Shown here piece after piece: positions 5,329-6,008 of a stretch of DNA of 6,008 nucleotides (within the stretch, counting starts at the first letter, position 1; every line of letters starts with the position of its first letter). The notes below the pieces were generated by a model that was not told the origin of the DNA, made no database searches, and saw only the letters and a list, made by a program, of their open reading frames with translations. This DNA comes from Proteobacteria bacterium UBA7821 (GTDB lineage Bacteria; Pseudomonadota; Gammaproteobacteria; Comchoanobacterales; Comchoanobacteraceae): the NCBI GenBank assembly GCA_002480165.1, contig DLBP01000079.1:1-6008 (forward strand), read 5' to 3'. The translations under genes were made by a program, and so were the position numbers.

Positions 5329-6008
5329 CAAAAAATATCATTGGGTGACCAGGCTGGTTCCTGCACGTGACCCACTTTTGCAGGCAGCCTGATATTGACC
5401 TGGCCATCAACAGACAAAATACTCAACATGCCTTTACGGCCATACTGAGTGGCATAAACAATTGCCTGAGAATTGGGTGAGAAACTTGGAGATTGGTCAT
5501 TTTTGGATTTGGTCAACACCTCTATGCGTCGATTGTCCAATAACAGTCTTGCAATGGCAAATCCATCATCTCCTTTGTGTAAGTGGACAATCGACTGACC
5601 ATCCGGTGCAAAACTACCTCGAGCATTAAACTTACCATCAAATGTCAGTCGCTCAATGCGTTGACTGGCTAGGTGGTATTGAAATAGCTGCACCCCTCCC
5701 TGACGATTTGAAGTAAACACTATCGTCTCACCATCGGGTGAAAAGTCGGGCTCGGTGTCTAATGATCGACCCTGGGTCAACTGAGTTAACTCGGAGGTTG
5801 CCAAGTCAAGTAAATACAAGTTAACCGCTTGGTCTTTTGATAGCACGATGGCCATTTTCTTTCCGTCTGGTGACCACGCTGGCGCACTGTTTACACCACT
5901 AAACTCACTGACTGTCTGACGCTGACCAGTCATAATATCGTGTATCAATATTCTCGATCGATTGCCTTCAAAAGACACATAAGCCAACTGCCGACCATCG
6001 GGAGACCA
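5328..6008 (-). CDS. tolB: Tol-Pal system protein TolB, C-terminal part (5' end outside window)
   Basis: TolB is the periplasmic Tol-Pal component whose beta-propeller binds Pal and whose N-terminal segment is reached by TolA. The frame is open to the right edge, so only the last 226 residues or so are present; the signal peptide and N-terminal domain are missing. The TTG at 5987 is an internal Leu codon (the sequence reads WSPDGRQLAYVSFEGNRSR through it), not a start. Propeller repeats are clear, each with a SPDG-type turn: WSPDGRQLAYVS, WSPDGKKMAIVLS, FSPDGETIVFTS, FAPDGQSIVHL, FSPNSQAIVYAT and the closing EPAWSPNDIF. The GRSLDTEP and RLPAKVGHVQEPAWSP segments closely resemble E. coli TolB. 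The TGA (5330-5328) overlaps the next gene's ATG. Confidence 0.95.
   Translation of the reverse strand, partial: WSPDGRQLAYVSFEGNRSRILIHDIMTGQRQTVSEFSGVNSAPAWSPDGKKMAIVLSKDQAVNLYLLDLATSELTQLTQGRSLDTEPDFSPDGETIVFTSNRQGGVQLFQYHLASQRIERLTFDGKFNARGSFAPDGQSIVHLHKGDDGFAIARLLLDNRRIEVLTKSKNDQSPSFSPNSQAIVYATQYGRKGMLSILSVDGQVNIRLPAKVGHVQEPAWSPNDIF

Noticed and set aside
5204..5410. Minus-strand open frame bridging the tolB-acyltransferase junction
   Set aside because: It is out of frame with both genes; the TGATG junction of the two real genes accounts for the region.
511..5960. Recurrent CGATCG palindromes (511, 737, 3713, 4743, 5955) as a possible repeat family
   Set aside because: Five copies in 6 kb is only mildly above chance, flanks are unrelated and all lie in coding sequence; overall GATC frequency looks near expectation.
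1..6008. Mobile element, CRISPR array, defence or other undescribed system
   Set aside because: Every stretch is covered by recognisable core genes with short gaps; no direct-repeat array, transposase, integrase or terminal inverted repeats were seen on either strand.

Overview
The window looks like chromosomal core sequence from a gammaproteobacterium of moderate GC content. The evidence is a tolB-pal-cpoB end of a Tol-Pal cluster, a lysine tRNA just downstream of cpoB, and a prfB-lysS pair with the RF2 programmed frameshift. No mobile element, CRISPR array, phage gene or clear base-composition shift is visible. The exact genus cannot be read from the sequence.

Layout: almost everything is on the minus strand, read from the right edge to the left. 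First comes the 3' part of tolB (right edge to 5328). A LpxL/LpxM-type lipid acyltransferase gene follows, with its likely ATG overlapping the tolB stop (5328 to 4501). Then come pal (4444-3896) and cpoB (3909-3175), which overlap each other by 14 bases. A 44-base gap holds a good sigma70-like promoter. It is followed by tRNA-Lys(UUU) (3130-3058), prfB for release factor 2 (3037-1924, with a +1 frameshift) and lysS for lysyl-tRNA synthetase (1937-426). On the plus strand only the 3' end of ygfZ is present (1-469). It converges on lysS and overlaps it by 44 bases, so coding density is very high and no intergenic gap exceeds 60 bases.

The genes form two functional blocks. The envelope block makes the periplasmic and outer-membrane parts of the Tol-Pal machine plus a membrane acyltransferase. 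The translation block makes a lysine tRNA, the enzyme that charges it, and the UGA/UAA release factor.

Points most worth a second look: (1) prfB must be annotated as a frameshifted gene, because a simple reading frame gives a false N-terminus; (2) an acyltransferase gene interrupts the usual tolB-pal order; (3) tRNA-Lys, prfB and lysS are packed as one probable transcript; (4) Pal has Cys where peptidoglycan-binding OmpA-like domains usually have Asp; (5) the tRNA gene lacks an encoded CCA and has a G1-U72 wobble. I found no wholly new system.
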